From the NCBI GenBank assembly GCA_049279675.1, contig JBAPOP010000168.1, positions 62,001 to 126,000 on the forward strand: 64,000 nt of DNA, read 5' to 3'. This stretch comes from Palsa-147 sp049279675. GTDB taxonomy: Bacteria > Acidobacteriota > Terriglobia > Acidiferrales > UBA7541. Position numbers and translations under genes: made by a program. The notes beneath the pieces are model-generated. The model was not told where the DNA came from, did no database searches, and saw only the letters and a program-made list of their open reading frames with translations. Shown here piece after piece: positions 28,334 through 36,863 of the stretch. Every line of letters begins with the position of its first letter. Position 1 is the first letter of the stretch.

Positions 28334-29413
28334 ATGGCGAATCGAAACGCAAAAAATGCATGCGACACTACGACGCTAACGCTGTGTGCGCTGATATTTT
28401 GTATTGCGCTGGGCGGGTGTTCGGCGCGAGCGCAGGATAATTCCTCGCGATGGACGCTGACGAAGGATTCTGAAGCTGTCGTGCCCGATGCGAAGTTGCG
28501 CGATCAGATTTTTCGCGCGCTTGATGCTGCAGAGCATTCCGGCAACGATCCCAGAATCTCGCATTTCCCGGTGCGCGCGGCGACGGTGATTGAGAAAGAC
28601 GGGCAAGAGCATATCGTTCTCGGCGGCAACACGGAATACGATGTGCCCGAAGCGATTCATGGCGAGACATCGCTGCTCAATCACGTGACCGCGCTGTTCG
28701 GCCCTGATACGACGCGGCATCTTGTGCGCTTCATCGCGTATTACGGGCATAAATGCGGGGGCGGCGGCAGTTGTGGCGACTGCCGGGACTACCAAATCGC
28801 TGCCACTGATTACGAACATCTGCTTGTTGCGTGCGGGCAGGCAACGGATCACACGGTTCACGTGAGCCGGTTCATGGATCAGGTGGTGTGCGAAAAGAAT
28901 TTTGCTGACGTCGATGCGAGCAAGATTCCTCTTGGCGCTGCCGAGCTTTCGCAACTCGTGAAATTGGCGCAAGGCGCGGCGCTGGGCGGCGTGACGCTCT
29001 TTGCATCCGAGCGGCACACGGGCGCGGCGGGATTGTCATTTTCAGGAAAGACGTACCGAGCGGCGGGCGCCGACGATGCGGCGTTCCACTACAGGTATCC
29101 GATCGGCGGATTATTGCAGCAAGCTGCAACCGAGCGCGATTATCTGATGCGCGCGATCGTGGTGGCGGGCGAGCCGGGGAAGTGGCCTGTGGTGAATTAT
29201 CGCGACCGGCAGTATGGATACGAGGCGAGCAGCTTCAACCGTCACGACGGCAAGGCGCCGATTGAATTGATTCTCACGGACGGGCAGGGGCACTACCGCG
29301 TGACGACGTTCGAGGCCGCGCTGCCGCACGCGTTCAGCACTGCGGATTTTATGCCGGACGCGCTTGAGAAATTCTTGAAGTCACACGAGGCGGACGGATC
29401 GAACGCGCATTGA
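28334..29413 (+). CDS. Predicted lipoprotein with two-domain cytidine deaminase architecture
   Basis: Protein of 359 residues. The N-terminus is a lipoprotein signal (hydrophobic helix, lipobox LGGC with Cys29). The first domain resembles the catalytic domain of cytidine deaminases: GGNTEY (substrate Asn/Glu motif, 97-102), IHGETSLLNH (His109-Gly-Glu111 in place of HAE/CAE), and GSCGDCRDY (Cys147, Cys150) as the zinc ligands. The second domain (about 200-345) lacks zinc ligands and resembles the vestigial C-terminal domain of E. coli Cdd (GKTYRAAGADDAAFH and the closing stretch LPHAFSTADF). A ribosome site CGGAGG precedes ATG 28334. It is the only plus-strand gene amid 45 kb of minus-strand genes. 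Substrate outside the cytoplasm is unknown; it could act on a nucleoside or modified sugar, or be non-catalytic. Confidence 0.78.
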   Translation: MANRNAKNACDTTTLTLCALIFCIALGGCSARAQDNSSRWTLTKDSEAVVPDAKLRDQIFRALDAAEHSGNDPRISHFPVRAATVIEKDGQEHIVLGGNTEYDVPEAIHGETSLLNHVTALFGPDTTRHLVRFIAYYGHKCGGGGSCGDCRDYQIAATDYEHLLVACGQATDHTVHVSRFMDQVVCEKNFADVDASKIPLGAAELSQLVKLAQGAALGGVTLFASERHTGAAGLSFSGKTYRAAGADDAAFHYRYPIGGLLQQAATERDYLMRAIVVAGEPGKWPVVNYRDRQYGYEASSFNRHDGKAPIELILTDGQGHYRVTTFEAALPHAFSTADFMPDALEKFLKSHEADGSNAH

Positions 29414-29471
29414 ATTTCGTTTTCGGGCCGACGTGAAATGTGAATTGTAGAGGTTGGGCGACAGCACAAAA

Positions 29472-29495
29472 CCCACCCTTGCTGGGCAAGGATGG
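29472..29495 (+). repeat. CCCACCCT(T/C)GC hairpin repeat, copy 2
   Basis: CCCACCCTTGC-t-GGGCAAGGATGG, an imperfect inverted repeat between the convergent deaminase-like and transglutaminase-like genes. It could terminate either transcript, and matches copy 1 at 28209-28234. Confidence 0.65.
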
Positions 29496-29508
29496 ACCAC
29501 CCAGTCCG

Positions 29509-30354
29509 CTAGCCCGGCTCGCGAAGAAATGTCTGGAATGCGCGCCAGAGGCGCTCTCGAAATCGCAGGTAGTGAACGCCGAGACGCGATTCTCCGTAGT
29601 GACGCAGTGCGAGACGAACCAGAAGAAAGAACAACACGCAGAGGATTGAGACCGTTGTAGCGGTGAACGACAGGCGCTCGACGAGAAGCGTGACGAAAAC
29701 GGAATCTTCCCAGCCGGGCATGATGTGGTCGAGCGTCGAACGAAGCGCGCCTCCAATAATCGGGAGCCGCGCAACGCGGACATGAACGGTTCGTTCGTAT
29801 GTATACGCCATGTCGTAGCCGGGAACTCGCTCGAAAACATAATTGAAAGTGGCGGGCTCGGCGAGGTCGTCGCGAGTCAACAAGCCGCCGTCAGGACCGC
29901 GAGGTATCACGCGGAAAGATGGGTCGACGACGATCCACTGATTATTGATCCAGACCTCGGCGACGACGTGCTTTGCCGTCTTGCCGCCATTTAGCAAAAG
30001 CAAACGGCGCGACGGGAGGCCGCTGGCGTTCGCGAGGTTTGTGAACGCGTTGGTGGCCGTGCCGCATACGCGGAGGAGGGCTTGGTAGTTCAGCGTTTCC
30101 TCAGGATCTCGATCGGAGATGCCGTGCGGGTCCTGGCTTGTGCGGCGAGCCGGGCCATTCGACATCCAGTTGAGAATCGTTTCGACCTTTTCGATTGGGG
30201 TCGCGGTAGCGGGAATGATTGCTTCGGAAAATCCTTGCAGATATTTTCGAGTGGAATATTCCCAAGCGAAGCTATACAGGCAAAAGATTGCCGAAAAAAC
30301 GAGCATCGCATTCACGAAGTACCAAGCCGCTTCGAAAAGAGGCCTGCGCTTCAT
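29509..30354 (-). CDS. Membrane protein with transglutaminase-like (TGc) domain
   Basis: Protein of 281 residues. An N-terminal membrane helix (about 11-30) leads into a papain-like transglutaminase core with the full triad: Cys97 in LLRVCGTATNAF, His129 in TAKHVVAEVW and Asp144 in WIVVDPSF. A second hydrophobic segment follows near the C-terminus (about 230-250, SILCVLFFLLVRLAL). Orientation suggests the catalytic domain is outside the cytoplasm. Transglutaminase-like proteins are common in exopolysaccharide loci and act as peptidases or amide-bond enzymes; the substrate is unknown. Its ATG overlaps the stop of the upstream glycosyltransferase (4 bp), so it is translated with it. Confidence 0.85.
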   Translation of the reverse strand: MKRRPLFEAAWYFVNAMLVFSAIFCLYSFAWEYSTRKYLQGFSEAIIPATATPIEKVETILNWMSNGPARRTSQDPHGISDRDPEETLNYQALLRVCGTATNAFTNLANASGLPSRRLLLLNGGKTAKHVVAEVWINNQWIVVDPSFRVIPRGPDGGLLTRDDLAEPATFNYVFERVPGYDMAYTYERTVHVRVARLPIIGGALRSTLDHIMPGWEDSVFVTLLVERLSFTATTVSILCVLFFLLVRLALRHYGESRLGVHYLRFRERLWRAFQTFLREPG

Positions 30355-31577
30355 CGGGCCTGCACCTCCTCGACGCAGCGCCGGTAGAGTTGTTCCATCT
30401 CGGCGACCGGCTCATTCCAGGAAAGTTCACGCGTGACGGCGGCGCAGCCCTCCCGATATGAATCGCGCAGATCAGGCTTCGAGAGGAGCGATGTGAGGGC
30501 GGCCACAAGCGCCGAAGCGTTGTGCGGTATCACCACGCCGGCACGGCCAGCGATGATCGGCGCGACGCCGCATTGATCCGTTACGATTACCGGTGTGCCG
30601 CAAGCCGCGGATTCCGCTGCCGTATTTCCGAAATTTTCATGTTGGGACGGGAGTACGAACACGTCTGCATCGCGATAAGCAGCCCACTTCGCGTCGCCAT
30701 ATAACGGACCGGTGAACACGATCGATTGATCGACGCCGAGCTTTCCGCTGAGTTCCTTCAATTCGCGCAAATAAGACGATTCCTCTTCAGGTCCGGCGAG
30801 CACCAGGATCGCAGGCGTCCCTTGCCCAGCGTTTTTCCGCCAGGACGCAAAAGCTGCGATTAGCATTTCGGGACTTTTCTTTGAGATGAGACGTCCGAGG
30901 AAGAGAACGAGTTTCGCGTCGTGAGGAATGGCCCAACGATCTCTAAACGTTCCGGCTGCGGGCAAAGTGGCCGGCACGTCAATCCCGTTGCGGCGCACCA
31001 CGACGCGGCTTTCTTCGATCCCTTCGGATAGAAATTCCTGCTTCTCCTGGGCCGATGTCGCGATCAAGAATCGCGCTCCACGAATGAGCTTTTCGCCGAC
31101 GGTCCGGTGATAAAACCTTTTCAGTCGAAGGCTTCGGATAATCGGACGAAACATTCCGATGGGCTCGAGGACATATGGGACGGACCGGCGAGAACAACTT
31201 CGCCCTACGGCTGGTCCTAAGAGGTCGTATATGCCGTAAATGTGAGCAACATCTGTCTCCTGGAGCCTTTCGTTTGCAAAGCGTATCACATCCGGGTTCA
31301 GAGTGAGGCTCCGATATCGCGCGAGCGTTCGAAGGTAAATCGTTTCGACACCATCGTTTGTGCTGCGCCAGCCCCACTTGCAGCGTTCGAGGTTTTCGAG
31401 TTCGGCGGCGTGCTTCGTAACGCCATAATCGGCCGTCAGCACGGTGACGGAATGGCCTTTCAGCGCGAGCCTCCATGCAATCGCGCGAACCTTTGTCGGA
31501 GGGCCGCCCGCGGCCAGGAACGGGTAATACGTCTGCGAGATTTGGAGGATTTTCAAGAGGTCCGCGTGGCGGGACAT
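30351..31577 (-). CDS. GT4 family glycosyltransferase
   Basis: GT-B glycosyltransferase of 408 residues. The N-terminal domain has FLAAGGPPTKVRAIAWRLA and VTVLTADYGV. The C-terminal domain has VLPSQHENFGNTAAESAA, the E-x7-E donor-binding signature, and SRLI-type KVLFLGRLISKKSPE. Two starts are possible: ATG 31577 or a TTG at 31556 just before KILQISQTYYP. The first 25 bp overlap the 3' end of the upstream glycosyltransferase gene. Donor sugar unknown. Confidence 0.88.
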   Translation of the reverse strand: MSRHADLLKILQISQTYYPFLAAGGPPTKVRAIAWRLALKGHSVTVLTADYGVTKHAAELENLERCKWGWRSTNDGVETIYLRTLARYRSLTLNPDVIRFANERLQETDVAHIYGIYDLLGPAVGRSCSRRSVPYVLEPIGMFRPIIRSLRLKRFYHRTVGEKLIRGARFLIATSAQEKQEFLSEGIEESRVVVRRNGIDVPATLPAAGTFRDRWAIPHDAKLVLFLGRLISKKSPEMLIAAFASWRKNAGQGTPAILVLAGPEEESSYLRELKELSGKLGVDQSIVFTGPLYGDAKWAAYRDADVFVLPSQHENFGNTAAESAACGTPVIVTDQCGVAPIIAGRAGVVIPHNASALVAALTSLLSKPDLRDSYREGCAAVTRELSWNEPVAEMEQLYRRCVEEVQAR

Positions 31578-32686
31578 ACCTCGGCGAGAACGTCCCTGAG
31601 CCCAGCTTCGAAATTCTCGAAACGAAAATGTTGGAGCACGCGTTCACGGCCGCGATGCGCGATGTCAGCGGCGAGAGTAGGGTTTGTAAGGAGGAGCGCG
31701 ATACGCTCGGCGAGTTGTGTGACGTCTCCGTGCGGCACGAGGAAACCTGTAACCGTGTCGTCAATGATATCGGGAATCCCGCCGTGATTTCCACCGATGA
31801 CCGGAATGCCAAGCGCCATGGCCTCGAGAAAAACCATGCCGAAGCCTTCGCCGCTGCTTGGCAAAGCAAATACGCGCGCGTGGCGATACGTCGCGACGAG
31901 TTGCGCGCGGGTGAGACCGCTGACGAAGTGAATTCGCTCGCGGACGCCGAGTGACTGGGCGAGATTCTCGAGAGGAGGGCGATCGTCTCCATCGCCGGCA
32001 AAGACGAGATGGAGATCGGGCGCGGCGCGGTGAAGTTGCGGAAGCGCTTGAATGAGCGTGTCGAAGCCTTTGTACCGCTCGGCTGAAGACCAGCGGCCAA
32101 CGGCGAGCACATATGGACCGCGTGGAATGGAATCGGGCAAGGGGAGCGTGTGCGCCGCGCTCGCCAACTCGAAGAAAGCGGGATCGAGACCCCAGTGCAA
32201 TAGGCGAATACGCTCGATTGGCAGGCTCTGTACTTCGTGGAGCTTTTCCGCCGTGTAGCGGCTCGGCGCGAGAACGCAATCGGCGGAGAGAAGGCCGGCG
32301 CGCCGCAGCTTGCCAAGAGGCGACCAAACTTCCACGCCGTGGGACATCACGATGAGCTTAAATCCCCGAGCTTTGGCGCGCATCGCGGACGCAGGGACTG
32401 CGAGATTCGGATGAACGGCAATCACTAGACGCGTGCCCTTGCGAGCGAGCTTGAGCGCATCGAGAGTGAAGCGGGATTTCGATCGGGCAAATCCTTGGAA
32501 TTCAAATTCGAGATTGCCCGCCGCGGATTTGTGGCGGCCAACCGGATCGTTCAAACTTAAGAACTGCGCTTCCCAGCCAAGCTCTTTGGCGATTCGCGAA
32601 AGGACTGCGGCCGTATGGCGTCCGGCCGTTTGCACGCCGCCGATCGGCAAGAGATCCGGGAAAAGACCGACAAGCGATTCGCTCAT
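31553..32686 (-). CDS. GT4 family glycosyltransferase
   Basis: GT-B glycosyltransferase of about 377 residues (open frame to a GTG at 32704; ATG 32686 before SESLVGLFPDLL preferred). It has the N-terminal PIGGVQTAGRHTAAVL region, VLAVGRWSSAERYKGFDTLI at the hinge, and PSSGEGFGMVFLEAMALG as the nucleotide-sugar site. This GT lies in a run of three GT4 genes with transglutaminase-like and O-antigen-ligase-like partners. It is likely one step in the same repeat-unit assembly. Confidence 0.87.
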   Translation of the reverse strand: MSESLVGLFPDLLPIGGVQTAGRHTAAVLSRIAKELGWEAQFLSLNDPVGRHKSAAGNLEFEFQGFARSKSRFTLDALKLARKGTRLVIAVHPNLAVPASAMRAKARGFKLIVMSHGVEVWSPLGKLRRAGLLSADCVLAPSRYTAEKLHEVQSLPIERIRLLHWGLDPAFFELASAAHTLPLPDSIPRGPYVLAVGRWSSAERYKGFDTLIQALPQLHRAAPDLHLVFAGDGDDRPPLENLAQSLGVRERIHFVSGLTRAQLVATYRHARVFALPSSGEGFGMVFLEAMALGIPVIGGNHGGIPDIIDDTVTGFLVPHGDVTQLAERIALLLTNPTLAADIAHRGRERVLQHFRFENFEAGLRDVLAEVCPATRTS

Positions 32687-32823
32687 CGGGTGACATTCTC
32701 CCACGCTTGGCAGAGCGACGACGCAGAAAGTGCCTGAGTGTTCTTGTTCAGAAAATCGTTTGCGTTCGCGTATTTGCGTGGGCTTTCAAGAGAAAAGGCA
32801 TTTCCGGAACGTGGCCGCAGCGG

Positions 32824-34041
32824 CTAGGACTCTTGGCGAAGCTCCGCGGCCTTGGAGTTTTCTTTTCGACGCAGGACTTCCGCAAAGATCTCGCGGAACT
32901 GCTGGCCGTTTCGTTCCCATGTGTACTTTCTCGCAGTTTGAGCAGCGGCTTCGCCCACGCGCAGACGCAATTCGGAATTTTCGCAGAGCAGGCGGATCTT
33001 GGATGCGAGAGCCTCGACATCAGCCGGATCACTGAGAATGAAGCCGTCCACACCGTCGGTCATGATTTCGGAAGTGCCGTTAGTTACGGTGGTGATCACA
33101 GGCAGCCCACAGGCCATGGCCTCTTCGGGCGGCAAAGCGAACGTGTCTTCGAGGGAGGGACCGACATAAGCATCGGCTGCGGCATAGTAGAAAGCGACAT
33201 CGGGCCGAGTCGGCAGAAAGCGCACGCGCTCCGTGAGCCCGGACTTCTTGATGAGCGACTCGTAGGAATGCCTTTCGTCGCTGCCAGCAATCATCAGGAG
33301 CACGGGCAGATCGGAGAGACGCGGCAGCGCATCGAGCAGCGTGAAGAGGCCTTTTTTCCGCCAGTCATTGCCTACGAGCAAGAGGGCGATTTGTCCATCC
33401 CCGACGCCGAGCTCGCGGCGCGCACCCTGACGACGCGCGAGCCGGGATTCTTGGTTGAAAATCTGGTGATCCACTCCGATATAGACAACGGGAATCGGAT
33501 CGTGCGGGCCGTAAAAGCGGTTGATATCATTCTCGGTTTTGCGCGCGTATACGATGAGCTGGGCCCGAGGTTTTGTGTAGAGCTTGCGCTCGAGAAATTT
33601 GACGACGCTGTAATAGAGCCGCCGATGGATCAACCACGGCCACGAACGCATTGAATTCCGGCGAAAGCCGATTTCCTGGCCCATCTGCCGCAAAAATTCC
33701 GCAAACACGATGTGGACAGAGATCGCATCCGCATCAAGACAGTTTGTGCCCGGCGTGTAGACAATATCGTGCGCGATTCCGCGAACGCGGCGATCCCACC
33801 AGCGCCAAAGATGGTTGGCTGCGAACCACCAGGAGAAGTTGAGCAGATGGGGACCGGGGATTTGAGGAATGCGATGCCAACGAAGCTTTGTGAAGTCCAT
33901 GTCTTCGACTCGCTGGCTGTAAACATGAACTTCAAAATCGTCGAGGAGTTGGGAGGTCCATTCCGCCACTTGGCGTTCGGTGCCGTGGCTTTTGTCGATG
34001 AATGGAGAGACGACCGCGAGAATAGGTCTTCGTGGCGGCAT
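32824..34041 (-). CDS. GT4 family glycosyltransferase
   Basis: GT-B glycosyltransferase of 405 residues. The N-terminus has VVSPFIDKSHGTERQVAEW. The C-terminal half has PSLEDTFALPPEEAMACG (the E-x7-E site) and LLVGNDWRKKGLFTLLDAL. It is separated from the next GT by 119 bp. The stop of the O-antigen-ligase-like gene upstream (34048) is only 6 bp from its start, suggesting one transcript. Donor and acceptor unknown. Confidence 0.88.
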   Translation of the reverse strand: MPPRRPILAVVSPFIDKSHGTERQVAEWTSQLLDDFEVHVYSQRVEDMDFTKLRWHRIPQIPGPHLLNFSWWFAANHLWRWWDRRVRGIAHDIVYTPGTNCLDADAISVHIVFAEFLRQMGQEIGFRRNSMRSWPWLIHRRLYYSVVKFLERKLYTKPRAQLIVYARKTENDINRFYGPHDPIPVVYIGVDHQIFNQESRLARRQGARRELGVGDGQIALLLVGNDWRKKGLFTLLDALPRLSDLPVLLMIAGSDERHSYESLIKKSGLTERVRFLPTRPDVAFYYAAADAYVGPSLEDTFALPPEEAMACGLPVITTVTNGTSEIMTDGVDGFILSDPADVEALASKIRLLCENSELRLRVGEAAAQTARKYTWERNGQQFREIFAEVLRRKENSKAAELRQES

Positions 34042-34047
34042 TTCAGG

Positions 34048-35619
34048 CTACCGCGAAAAGCGCCTCGGTTCGTGAGATACGGCGACGGGAACGGGTCCAG
34101 CCGCAATCATTTCGGGAAGCCGGAACAAAATTCCGACAAGGAGCCACAGATAGGCATTTTCGACGTAGTCCTGGTAGTTATTCATCGAGGCGAATGTCTG
34201 AGGGAACAGCAGAACGAATGCAAACCAGAAGACCATGAACCCGATAGGAAACATGCGCGTCTGGCGAAGCTTCAAAACTGTACGCCAGCAACTCAACATG
34301 AGAGTTGAGGTCCACGCGAGCCAGAGAATCAACCCGAAAATGCCGAATTCAACTACGATTGTTCCGTATCCGCACTCGACACCGAGATTTCCCGGTTTTT
34401 GTTTGAGAAACCTTGCAACGTATTGCGCGCCGAGAGAAGTCGTCCCCGTGCCGATACCCGTCATCCAATGTGGTCCTGCGAACGCGAGTTCCAGATTGTA
34501 GATGGGATAGTCCCAAACTCGATCGGACAATTGGTACGATTCGCTATCGGGCGAAAGAGTCTCTGTATAGTATGCCCACTTACCGCCGACGGCGATAGGA
34601 TAGACCAACGCAGCGAGAGCGATGCAGATGCCAGTCACAATTGCCGATTGACGAAGAGCCTTTAACATTCGATAGACCTGCCGAGTCCGCCACGGAGCGC
34701 CCCAGATAAATGCGGAGCCCATCACGACTGCGCTTACCGTGCTCTGGATCAAGCTGCCTCGCGAACCGGAAAAAAGCACTCCCACGGCAACGATGCCGAG
34801 ACTTCCCCACACAATCCAACGGCCACGCATAGTATGGAGCAAGAGATAGCCGGACGCGCCCAATCCAAGCACGACCGCCAAAGACATAAATGACGAATAA
34901 CGGCTCGCGCTGACGAACACGGCGGATGGCAAATGAATAATTTCATGCGAAATCGGAGTGACCTTCTGAAGCGCCGCTAGTTCCTTAATTTCAGGCGCAA
35001 GCGTGGCTGGATTCAGGAATTGCGGGCCGACGATCGATTGGATGATGCCGAGAATCGACACGGCCGCGGCCAGTATCATGCTGGTGGTCAAAAATCGGCG
35101 AAGATCATCGTCGGTGCGAATTAATGCGTAACCCACGAACATCAAGCCCGCATAAAGAAAATCCACTTTGAGTCCGAGCGCGCCGTATAGAGGACTGGCC
35201 GAGTAAGGGTTGAACGCCTGTACGACCGCGAACCAGAAAAAAATCACCAGCGGAACTGCGAACTCTGGACGAAAGATCTGGTCGCGATGCCGCCGGATAG
35301 AAATGAAGAGCGAGACGTAGATAAGAACGACCAGCGCGTCTTTCCCGAAGTAGATGGCCATGTTATTTCCCATATACTTTCGGACCAAATCTTCGAAGAC
35401 AACCCAGAAAAGGAAGAGATAAAAGCCGGTGCGCCAGTCTTGAAAGATAACGGTGCCGATCACGCAGACTATGGCGGCGAGGAAAACGTAAATCAGCTCA
35501 TCGACTTTCCCGCCTGCAATCCAGTTTGCTATTTCCCAGGCGAACGCAAGTCCAAGCACCAAGAGCCCCAGACCGATGACAGTCTGATCCTTCGCGAATG
35601 ATGTGCGAGCGCTTAGCAT
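34048..35619 (-). CDS. O-antigen ligase / polymerase-like (Wzy_C) membrane protein
   Basis: Membrane protein of 523 residues with about 12 hydrophobic helices and a periplasmic loop region containing LFSGSRGSLIQS, the SRG motif of WaaL/Wzy proteins. By family it either polymerises repeat units on the periplasmic face or ligates the glycan to an acceptor. A second protein of this class (59565-60857) is in the locus, so the two may split these roles or act on different glycans. Its 5' end and leader are duplicated about 1.2 kb upstream (see 36795-36863). Start MLSARTSFAK is supported by that repeat. Confidence 0.85.
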   Translation of the reverse strand: MLSARTSFAKDQTVIGLGLLVLGLAFAWEIANWIAGGKVDELIYVFLAAIVCVIGTVIFQDWRTGFYLFLFWVVFEDLVRKYMGNNMAIYFGKDALVVLIYVSLFISIRRHRDQIFRPEFAVPLVIFFWFAVVQAFNPYSASPLYGALGLKVDFLYAGLMFVGYALIRTDDDLRRFLTTSMILAAAVSILGIIQSIVGPQFLNPATLAPEIKELAALQKVTPISHEIIHLPSAVFVSASRYSSFMSLAVVLGLGASGYLLLHTMRGRWIVWGSLGIVAVGVLFSGSRGSLIQSTVSAVVMGSAFIWGAPWRTRQVYRMLKALRQSAIVTGICIALAALVYPIAVGGKWAYYTETLSPDSESYQLSDRVWDYPIYNLELAFAGPHWMTGIGTGTTSLGAQYVARFLKQKPGNLGVECGYGTIVVEFGIFGLILWLAWTSTLMLSCWRTVLKLRQTRMFPIGFMVFWFAFVLLFPQTFASMNNYQDYVENAYLWLLVGILFRLPEMIAAGPVPVAVSHEPRRFSR

Positions 35620-35658
35620 TCTATTTCTTCACTTGCCGGAACAGGAAAATCAGTCAAC
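35590..35658 (-). repeat. Direct repeat A at the 5' end of the O-antigen-ligase-like gene
   Basis: A 69-bp stretch spanning the first codons and leader of the gene at 34048-35619 matches 36795-36863 without gaps at about 56 of 69 positions counted by eye. It contains the shared core ATTCTATTTCTT on the plus strand. The two copies bracket the FkbM methyltransferase gene. Confidence 0.75.
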
Positions 35659-35769
35659 TCAGTGCTTGAGACCAAACCAGCCAGCCTTGTAGACCAACCC
35701 TTAGGCAAATTCCTTCCCGCCCTTCCCGTGGCAGCCGCAACGAAGATCAATTTCGCGCGCTCGGAAATC

Positions 35770-36675
35770 TCAAATTCGAAAACCCGATCGCTGCAATCGC
35801 GGGCGCAATTCTTCCAATTGCTCGACAGGCAGCGCGAGCACCTCTGGCGATTTCGGTTCGCGCGACCCGGGAAAAGCTTCGAGGCGCATCCCCTCGAATT
35901 CAAATAAAGAGTAGCGATGCCGCTCCAGGATGGCCAGCAGAACCGCCGACGAACTCCCCGCCTGTTTCAAGACGACGGCGTTGACCTCGGAAATAATGGC
36001 CGGCCTGAGCTTCTCGATCAGGGTATCCGCACCCTTCAATATGCCAACCTCGGACCCTTCGGCGTCGATCTTGATAAGTGTAAGCCTGTCAATTTGATGC
36101 TCGGCACTCCAGTCATCCAACGACACGCTGCACGCCTCGATGTGCTCTCCGGCTTTAAGATCGCGGACTGCTGTCAAAGTGCCCCATCCCGATTCGCCCG
36201 ACTGTGATGAGCGTTCAAATGTTACGGCTTCCGAGCTGCTCCACACTGCCTTATTGATCGCGGCGCTTCCTGGAAAGGCACGTAGATTCTCACTGAGCCT
36301 TGCAAAGTTTGCGGGGTCGGCTTCAAAGGCGAATACCTTTCCAGTTGGGCCAACGAGTGATGACGCCCAAACTGCGTGATACCCAATATGCGCGCCTACA
36401 TCCACGTAGACATCGCCGGGCGACAGCAGTGCAGCGAGGCATCGCTGTACATGCGGCTCGTAAACGTGTCCCCACATCAATCTTTCGATTCGGTCGCGAA
36501 GATTGACGCGAAGCACTACTCCATTGCCGGGAGAGCAAATAGTCCAGCCATCGTCCCTCCGCGCCGCCACTCTTGCCAGCGCGTCTGCGAGGCGACCGTT
36601 CCCCCGGAACGCGGGAAGCATGGCCAAAGCCCGTGAGACGACGCTCGGCTCCTGATTTCGCGTGGGAAGGGTCAT
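35770..36675 (-). CDS. FkbM family SAM-dependent methyltransferase
   Basis: Methyltransferase of 301 residues, probably adding O-methyl groups to sugars of the glycan. It carries the FkbM features: VYVDVGAHIGYHAVW (SAM-binding loop), VFAFEADPANF (acidic loop) and LIKIDAEGSEVGILKG in the C-terminal part. The start overlaps the stop of a 50-codon frame at 36672-36824 in an ATGA arrangement, so coupled translation is possible. The gene sits between two copies of a 69-bp direct repeat, suggesting a cassette gained or duplicated by recombination. Confidence 0.9.
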   Translation of the reverse strand: MTLPTRNQEPSVVSRALAMLPAFRGNGRLADALARVAARRDDGWTICSPGNGVVLRVNLRDRIERLMWGHVYEPHVQRCLAALLSPGDVYVDVGAHIGYHAVWASSLVGPTGKVFAFEADPANFARLSENLRAFPGSAAINKAVWSSSEAVTFERSSQSGESGWGTLTAVRDLKAGEHIEACSVSLDDWSAEHQIDRLTLIKIDAEGSEVGILKGADTLIEKLRPAIISEVNAVVLKQAGSSSAVLLAILERHRYSLFEFEGMRLEAFPGSREPKSPEVLALPVEQLEELRPRLQRSGFRI

Positions 36676-36824
36676 CGTCGTTTCGCTGAAGAAGAGCCTC
36701 GTGAGATCAGGATTTCCCGAATCACCGCGGCCAGTGAAAGTTTAGCGATGAAGTCGAAAAAGATCGAGGGCGCTGAATCGACGCGAACCCGACCCTTCAC
36801 CAATGATGTGCGCGCGCTTGGCAT
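36672..36824 (-). CDS. 50-residue ORF sharing the O-antigen-ligase gene 5' end, possible remnant
   Basis: Short reading frame whose first residues, MPSARTSLVKG, parallel MLSARTSFAKD of the gene at 34048-35619, and whose leader is the second copy of the direct repeat. After about ten codons the similarity ends. Its stop overlaps the FkbM start (ATGA). It may be a remnant of a duplicated ligase gene that now works as a translated leader, or may be functionless. No domain is recognised. Confidence 0.4.
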   Translation of the reverse strand: MPSARTSLVKGRVRVDSAPSIFFDFIAKLSLAAVIREILISRGSSSAKRR

Positions 36825-36863
36825 TCTATTTCTTAGGGTGGCTGAACACGAGAATCAGTCAGC
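36795..36863 (-). repeat. Direct repeat B (duplicated O-antigen-ligase 5' end)
   Basis: Second copy of the 69-bp repeat described at 35590-35658. It carries the leader and first codons of the 50-codon frame. The pair is direct, 1205 bp apart, and encloses the FkbM gene. Confidence 0.75.
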
